Of a DNA stretch of 7,444 nucleotides, positions 6,706-7,444 are shown piece after piece (the stretch's first letter is position 1; each line of letters starts with the position of its first letter). Source of the stretch: Nitrospiraceae bacterium (GTDB taxonomy: Bacteria > Nitrospirota > Nitrospiria > Nitrospirales > Nitrospiraceae); the NCBI GenBank assembly GCA_011391455.1, contig JAABQN010000102.1, positions 1 through 7,444 of the forward strand, given 5' to 3'. The position numbers and the translations under genes were made by a program. The notes below the pieces were generated by a model. The model was not told the DNA's origin. It saw only the letters and a program-made list of their open reading frames with translations, and did no database searches.

Positions 6706-6725
6706 CCCCGCAGCTTGCTGCGGGG
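6706..6725. repeat. Perfect short hairpin CCCCGCAGC / GCTGCGGGG
   Basis: CCCCGCAGC (6706-6714) and GCTGCGGGG (6717-6725) are perfectly complementary with only TT between them, giving effectively an 8-bp stem and a CTTG loop. The left side lies in ATACCCCGCAGCTT (6703-6716), which repeats ATACCCCGTAGCTT (6571-6584) with one difference. It is probably one end of the same repeat family as the element to its left. No T-run follows on either strand. Confidence 0.6.
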
Positions 6726-6802
6726 AGCTTCATTGCGGCCAGACCAGCGCACAAGTATCAGCCTTTTTCTCAGTATCCTGCACCGCTCATTTGAATCTCT
6801 CT

Positions 6803-6864
6803 ATGCCTCAGCGTGCTTCAGCGATCTACATAAACCGATGGAATGATCGCTATTGCTAGGCATA
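6803..6864. repeat. Nested palindrome TATGCCT / AGGCATA around AGCGATC / GATCGCT
   Basis: TATGCCT (6803-6809) is complementary to AGGCATA (6858-6864), and inside it AGCGATC (6820-6826) is complementary to GATCGCT (6845-6851). Both pairs are perfect 7-mers in the right nesting order, so a cruciform or stem-loop with an internal bulge is possible. It lies 65 bases beyond the higA stop on the minus strand and might mark that transcript's 3' end. No T-run supports a classical terminator. Confidence 0.4.
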
Positions 6865-6928
6865 GGAGGGGAGAGTGCCTGTTAGTCTCTCTTGTTTGCG
6901 CAATGTGCGCTCCCTCCACCCCCGCTCT

Positions 6929-7234
6929 TCACGCATGAACTACGGCAGCAAATGTCTTCACCTTGATTTTTTTGGACCGCTCTTCCACCTGGGCGGCATC
7001 ATACTGAAACTGCAACCGCATCCATCCCTCCGGCGTACTGCCAAAGGCCTTGGCCAAGCGAATCGCCATATCCCAAGACAGGTCTGCACTCTGGTTCACC
7101 AGATGACTCAAGGCAGACCGCGACACACCAAGGATCTTCGCCCCTTCGGTCACGCTCAAACCATGTGGCTCAAGACAGTCCACACGCACCGAAAACCCCG
7201 GGTGGGGCGGATTCTTCATTTTCAATGCCTTCAT
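6929..7234 (-). CDS. higA: HigA-family antitoxin (XRE-type DNA-binding protein)
   Basis: This 101-residue protein should bind and neutralise a HigB-type mRNA interferase and repress its own operon. The match to HigA antitoxins is clear: NPPHPG near the start (8-13), LEPHGLSVTEGAKILGVSRSALSHLVN (21-47) as the XRE helix-turn-helix, then DMAIRLAKAFGSTPEGWMRLQFQYDAAQ (55-82), typical of this family. The lysine-rich C-terminal tail is ordinary. GGAG at 7241-7244 lies six bases before ATG7234, which favours this start over the internal ATG at residue 6 (7219-7217). HigB normally precedes HigA in one operon, but only a short 3' scrap of higB remains upstream, so this looks like an orphan antitoxin that has lost its toxin and probably its native promoter. 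It could still act in trans on another higB. Confidence 0.93.
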   Translation of the reverse strand: MKALKMKNPPHPGFSVRVDCLEPHGLSVTEGAKILGVSRSALSHLVNQSADLSWDMAIRLAKAFGSTPEGWMRLQFQYDAAQVEERSKKIKVKTFAAVVHA

Positions 7235-7247
7235 ATCATTCTCCTTT

Positions 7248-7325
7248 TCAATGGTAGTCCTCCAAATTAACCTCGGATGACAGAAACAGAGACATTCTCC
7301 ATTGCTTTGGCGAAACCGATTGAAG
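7248..7325 (-). pseudogene. Probable 3' remnant of higB toxin gene
   Basis: On the minus strand the frame ending TGA7248-7250, 13 bases before higA, finishes in VNLEDYH. This closely resembles the usual HigB C-terminus, and the spacing matches normal higBA order. Reading upstream, the frame contains QWRMS, possibly a degraded version of the family's WRI/WRL segment, then closes at a stop (7326-7328) after 25 codons with no usable start. Intact HigB is roughly 90 residues, so most of the gene is missing. The last seven codons are the firm part; homology further upstream is weak and competes with a plus-strand ORF over the same bases. Confidence 0.45.
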
Positions 7326-7414
7326 TTAAAGCATTCCTGCGTGGTGCAAAAAAGCTGAGAGGTTTCTGGGGCAATAACTACAAGAGTAACTCACTGAACG
7401 TGGCGAAGCGTTAA
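7277..7414 (+). CDS. Doubtful 45-residue ORF at the right edge
   Basis: An ATG at 7277 opens a 45-codon frame ending at TAA7412-7414, with a lysine-rich peptide containing KPIEVKAFLRGAKKLRGFW and ending NSLNVAKR. I do not recognise it. Base composition is visibly AT-richer than the neighbouring genes, and the stop runs directly into a perfect hairpin, as at a genuine gene end. Against it, there is no Shine-Dalgarno sequence before the ATG, an in-frame stop lies at 7268-7270, and its 5' part lies antisense to the higB remnant. It may be the tail of a foreign gene whose 5' part was lost at the junction near 7275. Both readings are uncertain. Confidence 0.25.
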   Translation: MTETETFSIALAKPIEVKAFLRGAKKLRGFWGNNYKSNSLNVAKR

Positions 7415-7444
7415 GGCGACAGGCTTGGAAGCGGCCTGTCGCCT
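7414..7444 (+). terminator. Perfect 11-bp hairpin, probable terminator
   Basis: AGGCGACAGGC (7414-7424) and GCCTGTCGCCT (7434-7444) are perfect complements around a nine-base loop. The stem begins at the last base of the TAA of the 45-codon plus-strand ORF. Whether a T-run follows cannot be seen because the window ends at the stem; on the minus strand the stem is followed by TTAACG, which is not a T-run. Confidence 0.55.

Larger units (their letters stand above)
6549..6928. other. Gene-free stretch made of nested inverted repeats
   Basis: No credible gene is seen between the 90-residue protein and the end of higA. Minus-strand frames across 6417-6754 encode arginine- and proline-rich peptides containing EAPRSKLRGI, which is what the palindromic repeats give when translated. 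The left two thirds hold several hairpins, described separately (6557-6651, 6651-6678, 6706-6725), and a fourth nested palindrome lies at 6803-6864. Bases 6898-6910 (GCGCA ATG TGCGC) form a minor hairpin just past the higA stop. No tRNA, CRISPR spacing or promoter was recognised. Confidence 0.6.

Noticed and set aside
6417..6754. Two minus-strand ORFs with arginine-rich peptides (EAPRSKLRGI)
   Set aside because: They are translations of the palindromic repeats, and one runs antisense into the 90-residue gene.
5799..6928. CRISPR array or RNA gene in the gene-poor gaps
   Set aside because: The repeats are inverted and nested, with no regular repeat-spacer periodicity; no tRNA cloverleaf or rRNA-like sequence was recognised.
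6875..7270. A 131-codon plus-strand ORF
   Set aside because: Antisense to higA, whose family match and ribosome site are clear.

Overview
The window reads as a bacterial chromosome segment with GC-rich coding regions. The SecF sequence, the large PAS-rich kinase paired with an NtrC-type regulator, and intergenic gaps filled with long imperfect palindromes suggest a Nitrospira-like member of the Nitrospirota. That assignment is recognition from memory, not a database result, and is moderate to low in confidence.

Layout from left to right. Bases 1-99 are a leader with one imperfect hairpin. secF (100-1017) encodes the SecF subunit of the Sec export machinery; its usual partner SecD would lie just upstream, outside the window. 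A 161-base gap holding a 29/30-base imperfect inverted repeat separates it from a two-component operon. That operon consists of a 1059-residue membrane histidine kinase (1179-4358; extracytoplasmic Cache-like sensor, HAMP, three PAS domains, kinase core) and a 481-residue sigma-54-dependent response regulator (4355-5800). The two genes overlap by four bases (ATGA), so they are almost certainly translationally coupled cognate partners. No sigma-54 (-24/-12) promoter is visible in the gaps of this window, so the target genes are not evident here.

From 5799 to about 6111 there are two related palindromic elements and no credible gene. They are followed by a small two-gene unit. The first is a 45-codon gene that starts behind a strong Shine-Dalgarno sequence but needs a +1 shift to be read through (6145-6283). 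The second is a convincing but unrecognised 90-residue protein (6276-6548) that overlaps its end. A second gene-poor stretch, 6549-6928, is made largely of nested inverted repeats. A complete HigA-family antitoxin lies on the minus strand (6929-7234). Its toxin gene higB is reduced to a short 3' remnant, and an AT-richer segment with a 45-codon ORF and a perfect 11-bp hairpin abuts that remnant at the right edge.

The conserved genes are ordinary. The points of interest are a four-cysteine cluster in the regulator's linker, the apparently frameshifted small gene, the decayed toxin-antitoxin locus, and the repeat-rich gaps.
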